A stretch of DNA of 64,000 nt from Pelagibacteraceae bacterium AG-325-J13 (lineage in GTDB: Bacteria; Pseudomonadota; Alphaproteobacteria; Pelagibacterales; Pelagibacteraceae), in NCBI GenBank assembly GCA_003282835.1, contig QBYL01000002.1, positions 55,001 through 119,000 of the forward strand, read 5' to 3'. Made by a program: the position numbers and the translations under genes. Below, piece after piece: positions 26,770 to 37,045 of the stretch. The notes beneath the pieces are model-generated. The model did not search any database. It saw only the letters and a list, made by a program, of their open reading frames with translations, and was not told the DNA's origin. Position 1 is the first letter of the stretch; each line of letters opens with the position of its first letter.

Positions 26770-27081
26770 ATGGAAATTGACCCATTTATATTTAGATTGA
26801 GTATTTTTATTTTATCAATTTTTATAGGATATTATGTAGTTTGGAGCGTTACTCCATCTTTACATACACCTTTAATGTCAGTAACTAATGCAATTTCATC
26901 AGTTATAATTGTTGGTGCAATAATCGCTGCATTAGCTAATTCATCAGAAAATATATTTAGTGTTTCTAGTACCTTTGGGTTTGTAGCAATTATTTTAGCT
27001 GCAATAAATATCTTTGGTGGTTTTTTAGTAACACAAAGAATGCTTCAAATGTATAAAAAAAAGAAAGATAAAAAAAAATGA
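26770..27081 (+). CDS. pntAB: NAD(P) transhydrogenase subunit alpha part 2
   Basis: GYYVVWSVTPSLHTPLMSVTNAISSVIIVGAI; IFGGFLVTQRMLQMYKKK. Confidence 0.92.
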   Translation: MEIDPFIFRLSIFILSIFIGYYVVWSVTPSLHTPLMSVTNAISSVIIVGAIIAALANSSENIFSVSSTFGFVAIILAAINIFGGFLVTQRMLQMYKKKKDKKK

Positions 27082-28481
27082 TTTCAGCAAACCTTTCAGC
27101 AATTTTTTATTTAATTTCGGGAATTCTATTCATCTTAGCATTAAGAGGTTTATCGTCTCCAGATACATCAAGACAAGGTAATTATTTCGGTATTGCAGGA
27201 ATGATTATAGCCATTGTTGTCACATTTTTATCAGTAGGAAATTTTACTAGTTCACTAATATATATAATTATTTTTTTGACTATTGGAGGAGCAATTGGAG
27301 CTTTTATTGCTTTTAAAATACCAATGACAGCAATGCCAGAGTTAGTTGCAGGATTTCATAGTCTTGTTGGTTTAGCTGCAGTTTTTGTGGCTATTGCTGC
27401 TTTTTTAAATCCTCAAGCATTCAATTTAGGAATTGTAGGAGATATAAAACTAGCAAGTTTAATTGAGATGTCAATTGGAGCAGCAGTCGGTGCAATAACT
27501 TTTTCTGGATCAATTATTGCATTTTTAAAACTAAGAGGGTTAATGTCTGGATCTCCAATAACTTTTAAGGGTCAACATCTATTAAATTTATTTATTGGAA
27601 TATCAATTTTAATTTTAATATTTTATTTATGTAAAACTCAGTCTGCAAATATGTTTTGGGCTGTAATCGCTATCTCTTTTGCGGTAGGGGTATTACTAAT
27701 TATACCAATTGGTGGCGCTGACATGCCAGTAGTTATATCAATGCTTAATTCTTATTCAGGTTGGGCAGCAGCAGGTATTGGATTCACTTTAGAGAATACG
27801 GCTTTAATTATTACAGGGGCTTTGGTCGGATCTTCAGGAGCAATATTATCTTACATAATGTGTAAAGCTATGAATCGTTCATTTGCGAGTGTAATTTTAG
27901 GAGGTTTTGGAGCCGATAATACGTCTAGTGATGAAAAAAATCAAAAAGATAAAAAACCTGTTAAAAGTGGAAATGCTGAGGATGCAGCTTTTTTAATGAA
28001 AAATGCTTCATCAGTAATTATTGTTCCTGGCTATGGTATGGCAGTTGCACAAGCACAACATGCGCTTAGAGAAATGGTAGATAAATTAAAAAAGAACGAT
28101 ATTAAAGTGACCTACGCAATACATCCGGTTGCAGGAAGAATGCCAGGACATATGAACGTGCTTCTTGCAGAAGCTAATGTCCCATATGATGAGGTCTTCG
28201 AACTCGAAGATATTAATAACGATTTTGCTAATTCTGATGTAGCTTTTGTCATTGGAGCTAATGATGTAACAAATCCGGTAGCAAAAACAGACCCTAAGAG
28301 CCCAATATTTGGAATGCCAGTGCTTGATGTTGAAAAATGCAAGTCAGTTTTATTTGTTAAAAGAAGTTTATCGCCTGGATACGCGGGAATAGACAATGAG
28401 TTATTTTATAGAGATAATACACTTATGCTATTTGCTGATGCAAAAAAAATGACTGAAGATATCGTTAAAAACTTAGATTAA
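27078..28481 (+). CDS. pntB: NAD(P) transhydrogenase subunit beta
   Basis: IPMTAMPELVAGFHSLVGLAAV, GGADMPVVISMLNSYSGWAAAGIGF, VPGYGMAVAQAQHALREM, HPVAGRMPGHMNVLLAEANVPYD. Confidence 0.95.
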   Translation: MISANLSAIFYLISGILFILALRGLSSPDTSRQGNYFGIAGMIIAIVVTFLSVGNFTSSLIYIIIFLTIGGAIGAFIAFKIPMTAMPELVAGFHSLVGLAAVFVAIAAFLNPQAFNLGIVGDIKLASLIEMSIGAAVGAITFSGSIIAFLKLRGLMSGSPITFKGQHLLNLFIGISILILIFYLCKTQSANMFWAVIAISFAVGVLLIIPIGGADMPVVISMLNSYSGWAAAGIGFTLENTALIITGALVGSSGAILSYIMCKAMNRSFASVILGGFGADNTSSDEKNQKDKKPVKSGNAEDAAFLMKNASSVIIVPGYGMAVAQAQHALREMVDKLKKNDIKVTYAIHPVAGRMPGHMNVLLAEANVPYDEVFELEDINNDFANSDVAFVIGANDVTNPVAKTDPKSPIFGMPVLDVEKCKSVLFVKRSLSPGYAGIDNELFYRDNTLMLFADAKKMTEDIVKNLD

Positions 28482-29179
28482 TGAAAACAAAAATATTTTG
28501 TGATATCGCTGACTTTAAAACTATTAAGTTTTTTAATAGTAAATCCATTGTTGATGGTTTTACAACGAATCCAAGTCTGATGAGATTGGCTGGTGCAAAA
28601 AGTTATAAAAATTATTCATTAAAAATATTAAAAGTTTGCAAAAAAAAACCTATCTCTTTTGAAGTTTTTGCAGATAACCCAAAAGAAATGCTTAAACAAG
28701 CTTATCAAATTAACAAATGGGGAAAAAATGTTTATGTTAAAATTCCAGTTGTTAATTCGAAAGGTAAGTTTATGGGACCAGTTATAAAAGAATTAAGTGA
28801 TAAGAAAATAAAATTAAATATAACTGCAGTGTATACATTTAAGCAAACAAAAAAAATCGCTAAATCACTTAATAAAAAATCAAAATCAATTATATCTATT
28901 TTTGCTGGAAGAATGGCTGATAAAGGAATAGATCCTGTGCCTGTTTTTAAAAAAAGCATTACTTATTGTAGTAAATTTAAAAATATACAAATATTATGGG
29001 CAAGCACTAGAGAGGCATATAATTATATTCAGGCAAAACAATTAAAATGTAGTATAATTACAATGCCACCAAAAATTATTGAAAAAATTGACTCTTTTGG
29101 AAAAAAATCAAATATCTTAACTTTAGATACTGTGAAAGGTTTTTTAATAGATAGCAAAAAATCTAAATTTAAAATTTAA
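28481..29179 (+). CDS. tal: Transaldolase family protein
   Basis: IFCDIADFKTIKFF...VDGFTTNPSLM, VYVKIPVVNSKG, NITAVYTFKQ, SIFAGRMADKGIDP, WASTREAYNY. Confidence 0.85.
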   Translation: MKTKIFCDIADFKTIKFFNSKSIVDGFTTNPSLMRLAGAKSYKNYSLKILKVCKKKPISFEVFADNPKEMLKQAYQINKWGKNVYVKIPVVNSKGKFMGPVIKELSDKKIKLNITAVYTFKQTKKIAKSLNKKSKSIISIFAGRMADKGIDPVPVFKKSITYCSKFKNIQILWASTREAYNYIQAKQLKCSIITMPPKIIEKIDSFGKKSNILTLDTVKGFLIDSKKSKFKI

Positions 29180-29940
29180 AAAAATTTTCGTTTAAATTTT
29201 AATGTTTTTTCAAAAAAAATATTTATAAATTTATTTATGAAACGATTATTTGTCTTAGAAAAAGCTTCATCTAAACTGATTATTCTTCTATAATTTTTTT
29301 CAATAAATTTTTCAAAATTTTCAAAATCTTCATTTTTCCAATAATTTAGATGTATTTGAGTTGATTGTATTCCATATGGAAGCATAAATAATTTGTAGAA
29401 TAGCTGAGGTATAAACTTGATATTTTTATATTTATATGGAGACAATCCATAACCATCTATTACTTGATAAATATTGTTGTTTATTAGTGCTTCAAAAGTA
29501 TTTGAGTCGTAAGTATGGTTAGGCGAGAAAAAAGTTTTAATTTTAATATTATTTTCCTTAAATATTTGTAGCCCTTTTTTTAATCTAGAATTTTGCTCAT
29601 TAAGAGAATGACCACAAAACTCAGATCTTCCTCCGTAACCAAAGAAATCCATTTTATTAGTTTCTTGATCATAAACATGAGTATAACCATGCATAGCAAT
29701 CGTCCAATTGTCGAGCTCCCATTTTTTAACTGTATCCCAAAATTTTTCTTTTACAGGATAGTTCAAAAGTTCTTCATCTTTATTATTGGGTATTACTCCA
29801 AGCACGGGTTTAATGTTAAATTTATTCAATATAATTTCACATTTATCCATCATTTCCCAATTCATATTAGGCGCTATGTCATCAAAACGTATAACGATAC
29901 CGGTTTGTCCATCGTATCCTTTTGAAAGGTTTTTACTCAT
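29176..29940 (-). CDS. Polysaccharide deacetylase-like protein (DUF2334-type)
   Basis: IVIRFDDIAPNMNWEMMDKCEIILNKFNIKPVLGVIPNN, WTIAMHGYTHVY, KTFFSPNHTYD. Confidence 0.78.
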   Translation of the reverse strand: MSKNLSKGYDGQTGIVIRFDDIAPNMNWEMMDKCEIILNKFNIKPVLGVIPNNKDEELLNYPVKEKFWDTVKKWELDNWTIAMHGYTHVYDQETNKMDFFGYGGRSEFCGHSLNEQNSRLKKGLQIFKENNIKIKTFFSPNHTYDSNTFEALINNNIYQVIDGYGLSPYKYKNIKFIPQLFYKLFMLPYGIQSTQIHLNYWKNEDFENFEKFIEKNYRRIISLDEAFSKTNNRFINKFINIFFEKTLKFKRKFF

Positions 29941-30011
29941 AAATAATGGTTAATATTTTTAATTTGTATTTATATTCAAATATAAACTAATTCCACTTAC
30001 AATAACATAGA

Positions 30012-30908
30012 ATGAAAAATAAAGAAAAATTAGTTAGCATAATATTAAATTGTTATAATGGTGAAAAGTACCTAAAACATGCTTTGAAAAGTATTCTGCG
30101 CCAATCATACAAAAATTGGGAATTGATATTCTGGGATAATAGATCGACAGACTCAAGTAAGAAAATTTTTGATACTTTCAAAAATAAGAAATTTAAGTAT
30201 TTTTTTTCCTCAAGTCATACCAGTTTGTATGAAGCTAGAAACCTCGCTATAAATAAGAGCAAAGGACAATTTTTAAGTTTTGTAGATGCTGATGATATGT
30301 GGGAAAAAAATAAATTAAAAACACAAGTTAAATTTTTTGAGGATAAAAAAGTCGGAGTGGTTTATGGAAATTCTTGGCTTCTAAATGAAACTACTAAGAA
30401 AAAAAAAAAATTCATAAATTATACTATAAAAGATGGATATATTTATAACGATTTAATTCAAAAATATAATGTTGGTATACTAACTGCAATTATTAGAAAA
30501 TCTTGTTTAAATAGTCTAAAAAAAATTTTTGATAAGAGGTATAACATAATAGGCGACTACGATTTGTTTATAAGGTTATCAAAAAAATTTAAGTTTAAAG
30601 TTATCCAAGATCCCGTAGCCACTTATAGAATTCATGCAAATAATCTATCAATCTTGAAAAAAGATTTAGAAATTAAAGAATTAAACCATTGGCTAAAAAT
30701 TAATAAAAAGAGTTTGGGATTGTTGAATTATAAAAAGATTAAAAAGAAGATTAAAAATTTAGAATTTTTAAACTTAAAATTTAAAAAAAACTTTATACAT
30801 GCTTTAATTTATTTTTTAAAATTTATATTTTTGATAGGTAATATTAAAAACCTATTAATTCTAATGTTGCCAAAATTTTTTCTCAAAAAAATTATGTGGT
30901 TCTATTAA
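30012..30908 (+). CDS. Glycosyltransferase family 2
   Basis: VSIILNCYNGEKYLKHALKSILRQSYKNWELIFWDNRSTDSS...SFVDADDMWEKNKL. Confidence 0.9.
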   Translation: MKNKEKLVSIILNCYNGEKYLKHALKSILRQSYKNWELIFWDNRSTDSSKKIFDTFKNKKFKYFFSSSHTSLYEARNLAINKSKGQFLSFVDADDMWEKNKLKTQVKFFEDKKVGVVYGNSWLLNETTKKKKKFINYTIKDGYIYNDLIQKYNVGILTAIIRKSCLNSLKKIFDKRYNIIGDYDLFIRLSKKFKFKVIQDPVATYRIHANNLSILKKDLEIKELNHWLKINKKSLGLLNYKKIKKKIKNLEFLNLKFKKNFIHALIYFLKFIFLIGNIKNLLILMLPKFFLKKIMWFY

Positions 30909-30909
30909 T

Positions 30910-31428
30910 ATGTATTTAAATTTTTTTTTTAGTTATTTATTATCTTATTTTAGAGAAGTGCTTTTATTTGAGTCAAATAGAAACAGTAAAATAATTTCAT
31001 TTAAAGATGAAAAAATTAAAAAATATAAATCACTCAAGAACATTAAGGAAAAACTTTTAATTAAACATCTAAAAGAAACCAACAAAATTCAGAGATTTAA
31101 TGATAAACAAATTTTTTGTGTTTTATACCATAAAAATAAAGTAACCTGCTTTGGTTGGATACATAATCATCAGCGTTGTTACATCAGCGAAATTAACAAG
31201 CATATTAGAATCCTCAATTCAAATATTTTATATGATTTTTTTACGTTACCAAAATCTAGAAATAAAGGTTTTTATTCTAAATTGCTAAGACTTATAAAAA
31301 ATACGAAAAACAAAAAAAAATTTGTAATTTATTGTCTAAAAAATAATATTGTAAGCAAAAATGGTATATTAAAAGCAAATTTCAAATTAATTAAAAAGAT
31401 TAACAGATATAGAGATGTACGATTTTAA
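30910..31428 (+). CDS. Putative GNAT-fold N-acetyltransferase
   Basis: KVTCFGWIHNHQRCYISEINKHIRI...YDFFTLPKSRNKGFYSKLLRLI (GNAT motif A-like). Confidence 0.55.
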   Translation: MYLNFFFSYLLSYFREVLLFESNRNSKIISFKDEKIKKYKSLKNIKEKLLIKHLKETNKIQRFNDKQIFCVLYHKNKVTCFGWIHNHQRCYISEINKHIRILNSNILYDFFTLPKSRNKGFYSKLLRLIKNTKNKKKFVIYCLKNNIVSKNGILKANFKLIKKINRYRDVRF

Positions 31429-32479
31429 AATATATGAGAGTTTATCAGAGGAATTAGAAATTCTTTGGAGTAAACTAGAAAAAAAATCTAATAAAAATTT
31501 TTTTCAAAGTTATGATTATATTAAGTCATTAGTAGAATTAGAAAACAATTTACTCAAAATCGTAGTTGTTTTCGTAAACAACGAGCCAGTTGCGATATTT
31601 CCTCTCGAAATAAAAAAATATTTTATATTTAAAGTTTTACAGTGGATTGGAACAAAAAAATCAGATCTATGTAATCCCATGATTTCACAGAATGTTGATT
31701 TATGCAAAAATAAGGATTTTTTTATAAAAACTTGGAATAATATTTTAGCCAAAATAGGAAAATGTGATTTAATTTTCTTTAATAATCAACCTGAAAAAAT
31801 TCAAAAAACTTTAAATCCGTTTGTAGATTTATTTAAAACCAATTCTTTTTCAAAAGTCTACCAAATTTTCTTACCTAATGATTATGAAAGTTACATTAAT
31901 GAAATCAAATTAAAAGATAAGGCACACCATTACGAGTTACATAGAACATCAATTAAGTTAAATAAGCTTAAAGAAAATTTTAATGTTACTTTTGTAATAA
32001 GTGACACACACTCTGATAAGATAATTTTTAAAGAAATAATTCAAAAAAAAATAAATCAACTTGAGTTTAAAAACAACAAACATAATTTAGATTTTACATT
32101 TATTAAGCTTTATGAAAATTTAATTAAGAAAGATAAAGGTAAATATTTTATGTTCAATATTAAAGTTAATGATAAGATAATTTCTAGTTGTTTCGCTATA
32201 ATTTTTGAAAATACTTTTTATTATTATATTCCAATGCTTATCTCCAAAGAATATAATAATTTTAAACCAGGAAAAATATTAATAATGAAGTTAATTAAAT
32301 GGTGTTTTGAAAATAACATTAAAATTTTTGATTTTGGCCTCGGTGAAGAAAACTATAAAAAACATTTTAGTAATTATTCATTAAATATTCATAGGTACAT
32401 TTATCACAGAAATTTAAAAGGGTATTTTCTATCTTTAATATTAAAATTTTTATTTTTTTATAAAACTAAGAAACCCTAG
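31415..32479 (+). CDS. GNAT/FemAB-like (CelD/BioF2-type) acyltransferase
   Basis: NFFQSYDYIKSL...EPVAIFPLEIKKYFIFKVLQWIGTKKSDLCNPMI...FDFGLGEENYKKHFSNY. Confidence 0.75.
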   Translation: MYDFKIYESLSEELEILWSKLEKKSNKNFFQSYDYIKSLVELENNLLKIVVVFVNNEPVAIFPLEIKKYFIFKVLQWIGTKKSDLCNPMISQNVDLCKNKDFFIKTWNNILAKIGKCDLIFFNNQPEKIQKTLNPFVDLFKTNSFSKVYQIFLPNDYESYINEIKLKDKAHHYELHRTSIKLNKLKENFNVTFVISDTHSDKIIFKEIIQKKINQLEFKNNKHNLDFTFIKLYENLIKKDKGKYFMFNIKVNDKIISSCFAIIFENTFYYYIPMLISKEYNNFKPGKILIMKLIKWCFENNIKIFDFGLGEENYKKHFSNYSLNIHRYIYHRNLKGYFLSLILKFLFFYKTKKP

Positions 32480-34283
32480 ACCTTCTTTTTCTTTCATGAG
32501 GATCTAAGATTAGTTTTCTTAATCTGCAAGACTTAGGAGTAATCTCGAGTGCTTCATCAGTATTTAGCATTCCTAATTGTTCTGCAATAGCCATCTTCCT
32601 AACTGGAGTCAAAACAACATTTTCATCTGTACCTTGAGTTCTCATATTTGTAAGTTTTTTTCCTTTCATAACATTTATTTCAAGATCTCCACTTTTAGAT
32701 GCCAAACCTACAATCATTCCTTCATATATTGGATCATTATGCGTAACAAACATTTCACCTCTAGCTTGAAGATTGAAAATAGCGAAAGCTACGGCTTTTC
32801 CATTTTCGATAGAAATAAGTGCTCCATTTCTTCTGCCCTCCATATCGCCAGAGTAATTACCATATGAATGAAAGATCCTATTTATTACTCCAGTTCCTTT
32901 AGTTAAAGTTAAAAATCTGCTAGTGTAACCCATCAATCCTCTTGTAGGAGCATGAAAGACAAGTCTTTTTTTATTTTTACCAGTATCTTTAAGTTCAATT
33001 AATTTTCCTTTTCTTCTATTCATTGAGTCAATAATTTTAGAAGAATATTCTTCGTCTAAATCCATTGTGACCTCCTCTAAGGGCTCCAATTTTTTTCCGT
33101 TATCTTCATTTTTAAATAATACTTTTGGAGGACTGACTGTCATTTCAAATCCTTCTCTTCTCATTTGTGTAAGCAAAATTTCTAACATCAGTTCACCACG
33201 ACCACTTATAATAAATGCATCTTTATTTTCATTCTCATCAAATGTTATGCCGACGTTATTCTCTGCTTCAAGTATCAATCTTTCTCTAATTTGAGTGCTG
33301 GTTAATTTTTTACCTTCTGTTCCAGCTAATGGAGAGGTATTGACCGTAATAGTTATAGACATAGTTGGAGGATCAATAGGTGTAGCATCTATAGGATCAT
33401 TGATCTCTAAATCACAAATTGTGTCTGCAACATTTGCCTTTTCTAAACCTGCTATTATGACGATATCTCCAGCTTCACCAGTTTCAATAGGAACTTTTTT
33501 GGTGCCTTCATATCTAAAAATTTTAGTCAGTCTTCCCTCATCAATTTTTTCTCTTTTTAGATTAATTGCTTTAATTCTTTGGTTTGCTTTTGCTGTACCT
33601 TGAGCAATTTTACCAATTAAACTTCTCCCCAAAAAACTATCTGCGTAAAGCAGTGTAGATAACATAGCAAAAGGTTTATTTTTATCTAATTCTTTCGGTT
33701 TTACTTTTTCAATTATTAAGTCTAATAAAGGATGTAAATTTTTTCTTAATCCATTTATCTCTTTATCTGCCCAACCAGACCTACCACTAGCATATAAAAC
33801 TGGAAAATCTAACTGTTCTTCATTAGCGTCAAGACTTACAAATAAATCAAAAGTTTCATCTAAAACTTCGTTAGCTCTTTGATCAGCTTTATCTAATTTA
33901 TTTATTATTACTATTGGCTTAAGGCCTTGCTTGAGGGCTTTTGCTAAAACAAATTTTGTTTGTGGCATTACTCCTTCAGCAGAGTCAATTAATAATAAAG
34001 CGCCATCTGCCATATGCAAAACTCTTTCAACTTCAGCAGCAAAATCTCTATGTCCTGGAGTATCTATTATATTTACTCTAGTATTTTTCCAGTTTATTGA
34101 TGTTGGTTTTGCTAAGATTGTAATTCCTCTCTCTTTTTCAAGTTCACCGGAGTCCATCACTCTTTCTTCTACGACTTCATTATCCCTAAACAAACCACTT
34201 TGCTTCATTAAATTATCGATTAAGGTAGTTTTTCCATGATCGACATGGGCAATAATGGTTATGTTTATTATTTTGTTCGACAT
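32466..34283 (-). CDS. typA: Ribosome-associated translational GTPase TypA/BipA
   Basis: NITIIAHVDHGKTTLIDNLMKQSGLFRDNEVVEERVMDSGELEKERGITILAK..., full-length match to family motifs. Confidence 0.96.
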   Translation of the reverse strand: MSNKIINITIIAHVDHGKTTLIDNLMKQSGLFRDNEVVEERVMDSGELEKERGITILAKPTSINWKNTRVNIIDTPGHRDFAAEVERVLHMADGALLLIDSAEGVMPQTKFVLAKALKQGLKPIVIINKLDKADQRANEVLDETFDLFVSLDANEEQLDFPVLYASGRSGWADKEINGLRKNLHPLLDLIIEKVKPKELDKNKPFAMLSTLLYADSFLGRSLIGKIAQGTAKANQRIKAINLKREKIDEGRLTKIFRYEGTKKVPIETGEAGDIVIIAGLEKANVADTICDLEINDPIDATPIDPPTMSITITVNTSPLAGTEGKKLTSTQIRERLILEAENNVGITFDENENKDAFIISGRGELMLEILLTQMRREGFEMTVSPPKVLFKNEDNGKKLEPLEEVTMDLDEEYSSKIIDSMNRRKGKLIELKDTGKNKKRLVFHAPTRGLMGYTSRFLTLTKGTGVINRIFHSYGNYSGDMEGRRNGALISIENGKAVAFAIFNLQARGEMFVTHNDPIYEGMIVGLASKSGDLEINVMKGKKLTNMRTQGTDENVVLTPVRKMAIAEQLGMLNTDEALEITPKSCRLRKLILDPHERKRRSRVS

Positions 34284-34286
34284 GAT

Positions 34287-34363
<77 letters not shown>

Positions 34364-34368
34364 GTAAA

Positions 34369-34587
34369 TTAATATTTTTTTATATTTATTGCCTGAAGTT
34401 TATTTTTCTCTTCCTTAATATCAAATTTTATTTTTTGTTCCTCTTTCAAAACTCTTAATTTTGAACTCTCTAGAGCAGAAATATGTAAAAAAATATCTTT
34501 ATTTGTTTCATCTTCAGTAATGAACCCATAACCCTTTTTGGAGTTAAACCATTTAATTTTACCTGATGGCATTGTAAATCCCTTCAT
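34369..34587 (-). CDS. cspA: Cold-shock protein
   Basis: GKIKWFNSKKGYGFITEDETNKDIFLHISALE. Confidence 0.93.
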   Translation of the reverse strand: MKGFTMPSGKIKWFNSKKGYGFITEDETNKDIFLHISALESSKLRVLKEEQKIKFDIKEEKNKLQAINIKKY

Positions 34588-34595
34588 TTAAATAT

Positions 34596-34790
34596 TTAGT
34601 ATCTATTTTTTAATTTTTGAAGTTTTTTAATTCGTTTGAGATTCTCAGTTTGAACTCTTTTTTTTCTTTCAGATGGTTTTTCGTAAGTACTTTTCATTTT
34701 CATTATTTTAAAAAAACCTTCTTTTTGAAGCTTTCTTTTTAGTACTCTAATTGCTTGTTCAACATTGTTATCCTTTACGTCTATTTTAAT
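34596..34790 (-). CDS. rpsU: 30S ribosomal protein S21 (apparent AUU start codon)
   Basis: Own translation from ATT at 34790: (M)KIDVKDNNVEQAIRVLKRKLQKEGFFKIMKMKSTYEKPSERKKRVQTENLKRIKKLQKLKNRY*; GGAGG 5 nt upstream; absent from ORF track. Confidence 0.88.
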   Translation of the reverse strand: MKIDVKDNNVEQAIRVLKRKLQKEGFFKIMKMKSTYEKPSERKKRVQTENLKRIKKLQKLKNRY

Positions 34791-34840
34791 AAAAACCTCC
34801 AGTTAATTTCAAGTTTGTTATCATTTGATTGTATGATTGT

Positions 34841-35425
34841 CTAGACAGAAGCTGCTTGTGATTTTTTTTCTTCTCTTATTTTAGCCTTTTTTTCTCTTTC
34901 AATTCTTCTTTTTGCTTTTTCGAGACTTTTTTCGAATGATTCCTGTGTACAAAGTGATAAAATCACTGGATCTCTGGGTTTTAAATTGGAGAAATTCCAG
35001 TAACTTCTTTTTCTTATTAAAGAAACAGTACCTTTAGTACTACCAACTAATTTTGAAATTTGCCCATCAGTTAACTCAGAAGCATTTTTGCAAAGCCACA
35101 AAATAGCATCTGGTCTATCTTGACGCTTTGATAAAGGTGTATATTTTGGTTTTTTTCTTTCTTTAATTTCTACTTCATCTACTTTTTTCAATAAACTTAG
35201 TTTTTTTTCAGTATCTTTAGAGCACATTTCAATTTCTTCTCTAGACAACTGGCCAGCTAAAATAGGATTATAAGCTTTTATTCCTTTAGCAACATCTCCA
35301 TCAGCTATTCCCTTGACTTCAAGTTCGTGCAAATTACAAAACTCTGCTATTTGCTTAAAAGTTAATGTGGTATTTTCTACTAGCCAAACAGCTGTAGCTT
35401 TTGGCATAAAAGGTGCGTCAGGCAT
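34841..35425 (-). CDS. DUF1013 / TrcR-type cell-cycle regulator
   Basis: MPDAPFMPKATAVWLVENTTLTFKQIAEFCNLHELEVKGIADGDVAKGIKAYNPI...RQDRPDAILWLCKN. Confidence 0.88.
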   Translation of the reverse strand: MPDAPFMPKATAVWLVENTTLTFKQIAEFCNLHELEVKGIADGDVAKGIKAYNPILAGQLSREEIEMCSKDTEKKLSLLKKVDEVEIKERKKPKYTPLSKRQDRPDAILWLCKNASELTDGQISKLVGSTKGTVSLIRKRSYWNFSNLKPRDPVILSLCTQESFEKSLEKAKRRIEREKKAKIREEKKSQAASV

Positions 35426-35428
35426 AAT

Positions 35429-35653
35429 CTATTTTTTTTTTCTAAGGTTACTAAATTTTTTATTGTATTTACTTACTCTTCCTTTATCTAAAATTTTTTG
35501 AGCGCCACCAGTCCAAGCATAATGAGATTTAGGATCAATATCTAATTTAAGTGTATCGTTTTCTTTACCCCAAGTTGATCTTGTTTCAAATTCGGCTCCA
35601 TCAGTCATTACAACTTTAATTTTATGATAGTTAGGATGTATATTTTTTTTCAT
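35429..35653 (-). CDS. rpmE: 50S ribosomal protein L31
   Basis: [29 protein letters not shown]...[25 protein letters not shown]. Confidence 0.94.
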   Translation of the reverse strand: MKKNIHPNYHKIKVVMTDGAEFETRSTWGKENDTLKLDIDPKSHYAWTGGAQKILDKGRVSKYNKKFSNLRKKK

Positions 35654-35681
35654 TTGAGGTGTTTTATAATATTAAGTCTTT

Positions 35682-36482
35682 TTACTCAATATTTTTTTTA
35701 ATCAAACTTGATAATTCATCGTGAATATTGGAATTTGTAGCCAAAATATTCTTTTTTAGTGGTACATCGATATCATCATTAAAAAAATCAACAAATCCTC
35801 CAGCTTCTTTAACTATGACTATACCAGCAGCAATATCCCAATAATTCAGTTCTCTTTGCCAGTAACCATCAAATCTTCCACAAGCAATGTAGGCCATATC
35901 TAGTGATGCACTTCCAAACTTTCTTATTGGGGAGAAAACAGTTTTTGAAACATTTATGAATTCAGAAAAAATTTTATCTTTTAATTTACTCGAATTTTTA
36001 GGACCGCCAGTTACTAATAGTGCATCTTGTAATTTTTTTTTTTTAGAAACTCTTATTCTTGTATTATTCAAATAAGCGCCATTACCTTTTTCAGCGCAAA
36101 AAGTTTCATTTTTAATTGGATCAAATATGACCCCACATTTAATTTCATTGTCTTCCTCATACCCTATTGATATTGCAAAGTGTGGTATGCCATTTAAAAA
36201 ATTCATTGTGCCGTCTATTGGATCTATTATCCACCTATTACTTTTATTTTCCTTATTTATAATTCCAGATTCTTCGGTTACAAATCCATAATCAGGATGA
36301 GCTTTTTGCAACTCTTCAATAATAATTTTTTCAGTTCTTTTGTCCGCTGAAGTTACAAAATCACCTGGACCTTTTGTAGAAACTTGCAAGTTTTCTATTT
36401 CGCCATAATCTCTAATTAGAGATCTTGATGCTTTAGTGCATGCTTTAAGAATTATGTTGATATGTGGGGAACTTAACCTCAT
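35682..36482 (-). CDS. suhB: Inositol monophosphatase family protein
   Basis: DFVTSADKRTEKIIIEELQKAHPDYGFVTEESG..., RWIIDPIDGTMNFLNGIPHFAISIG, YWDIAAGIVIVKEAGG. Confidence 0.9.
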   Translation of the reverse strand: MRLSSPHINIILKACTKASRSLIRDYGEIENLQVSTKGPGDFVTSADKRTEKIIIEELQKAHPDYGFVTEESGIINKENKSNRWIIDPIDGTMNFLNGIPHFAISIGYEEDNEIKCGVIFDPIKNETFCAEKGNGAYLNNTRIRVSKKKKLQDALLVTGGPKNSSKLKDKIFSEFINVSKTVFSPIRKFGSASLDMAYIACGRFDGYWQRELNYWDIAAGIVIVKEAGGFVDFFNDDIDVPLKKNILATNSNIHDELSSLIKKNIE

Positions 36483-37045
36483 TAACTTACCCTTTTGACA
36501 TATTCTAGTGTGCGAGTATCAATTATTATTTTTTCTCCACTTTCAATAAACGGAGGAACATCAATTTTTATACCGCTATCTAAAATAGCAGGTTTATATG
36601 ACGACGAAGCAGTTTGATTTTTTATTGCAGCATCAGTTGACTCGATCGTACATTCTATATTGTTAGGTAACTCAACTGAAATAGGTTTTTCTTCCATAAA
36701 AGATATAGTCACTCCCAAATTTTCTTTTAACAATTTATGCTTTTCCCCAACGACCGCTTTTAAAATTTCCACTTGTTCAAAAGTTTCGTTGTCCATGAAG
36801 TGACAATTTTCCCCATCAATGTATAAGAAATTAAATTTTCTCTCTTCAACTTCAGCTTTTTCAACTGTTTCATTTGATCTAAATCTCTCATTCAATTTAA
36901 TCCCTTTAATTACACTTTTTAATTCCACTTGATTAAATGCTCCGCCTTTTCCAGGTTTGACATGTTGTGTTTTTAAAACATTCCAGTAATCATTTTTATG
37001 TTCAATAATCATTCCTGGTTTAATTTCTATTGCAGTAATTTTCAT
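36482..37045 (-). CDS. efp: Elongation factor P
   Basis: IKPGMIIEHKNDYWNVLKTQHVKPGKGGAFNQVELKSV...FLYIDGENCHFMDNETFEQ. Confidence 0.95.
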   Translation of the reverse strand: MKITAIEIKPGMIIEHKNDYWNVLKTQHVKPGKGGAFNQVELKSVIKGIKLNERFRSNETVEKAEVEERKFNFLYIDGENCHFMDNETFEQVEILKAVVGEKHKLLKENLGVTISFMEEKPISVELPNNIECTIESTDAAIKNQTASSSYKPAILDSGIKIDVPPFIESGEKIIIDTRTLEYVKRVS

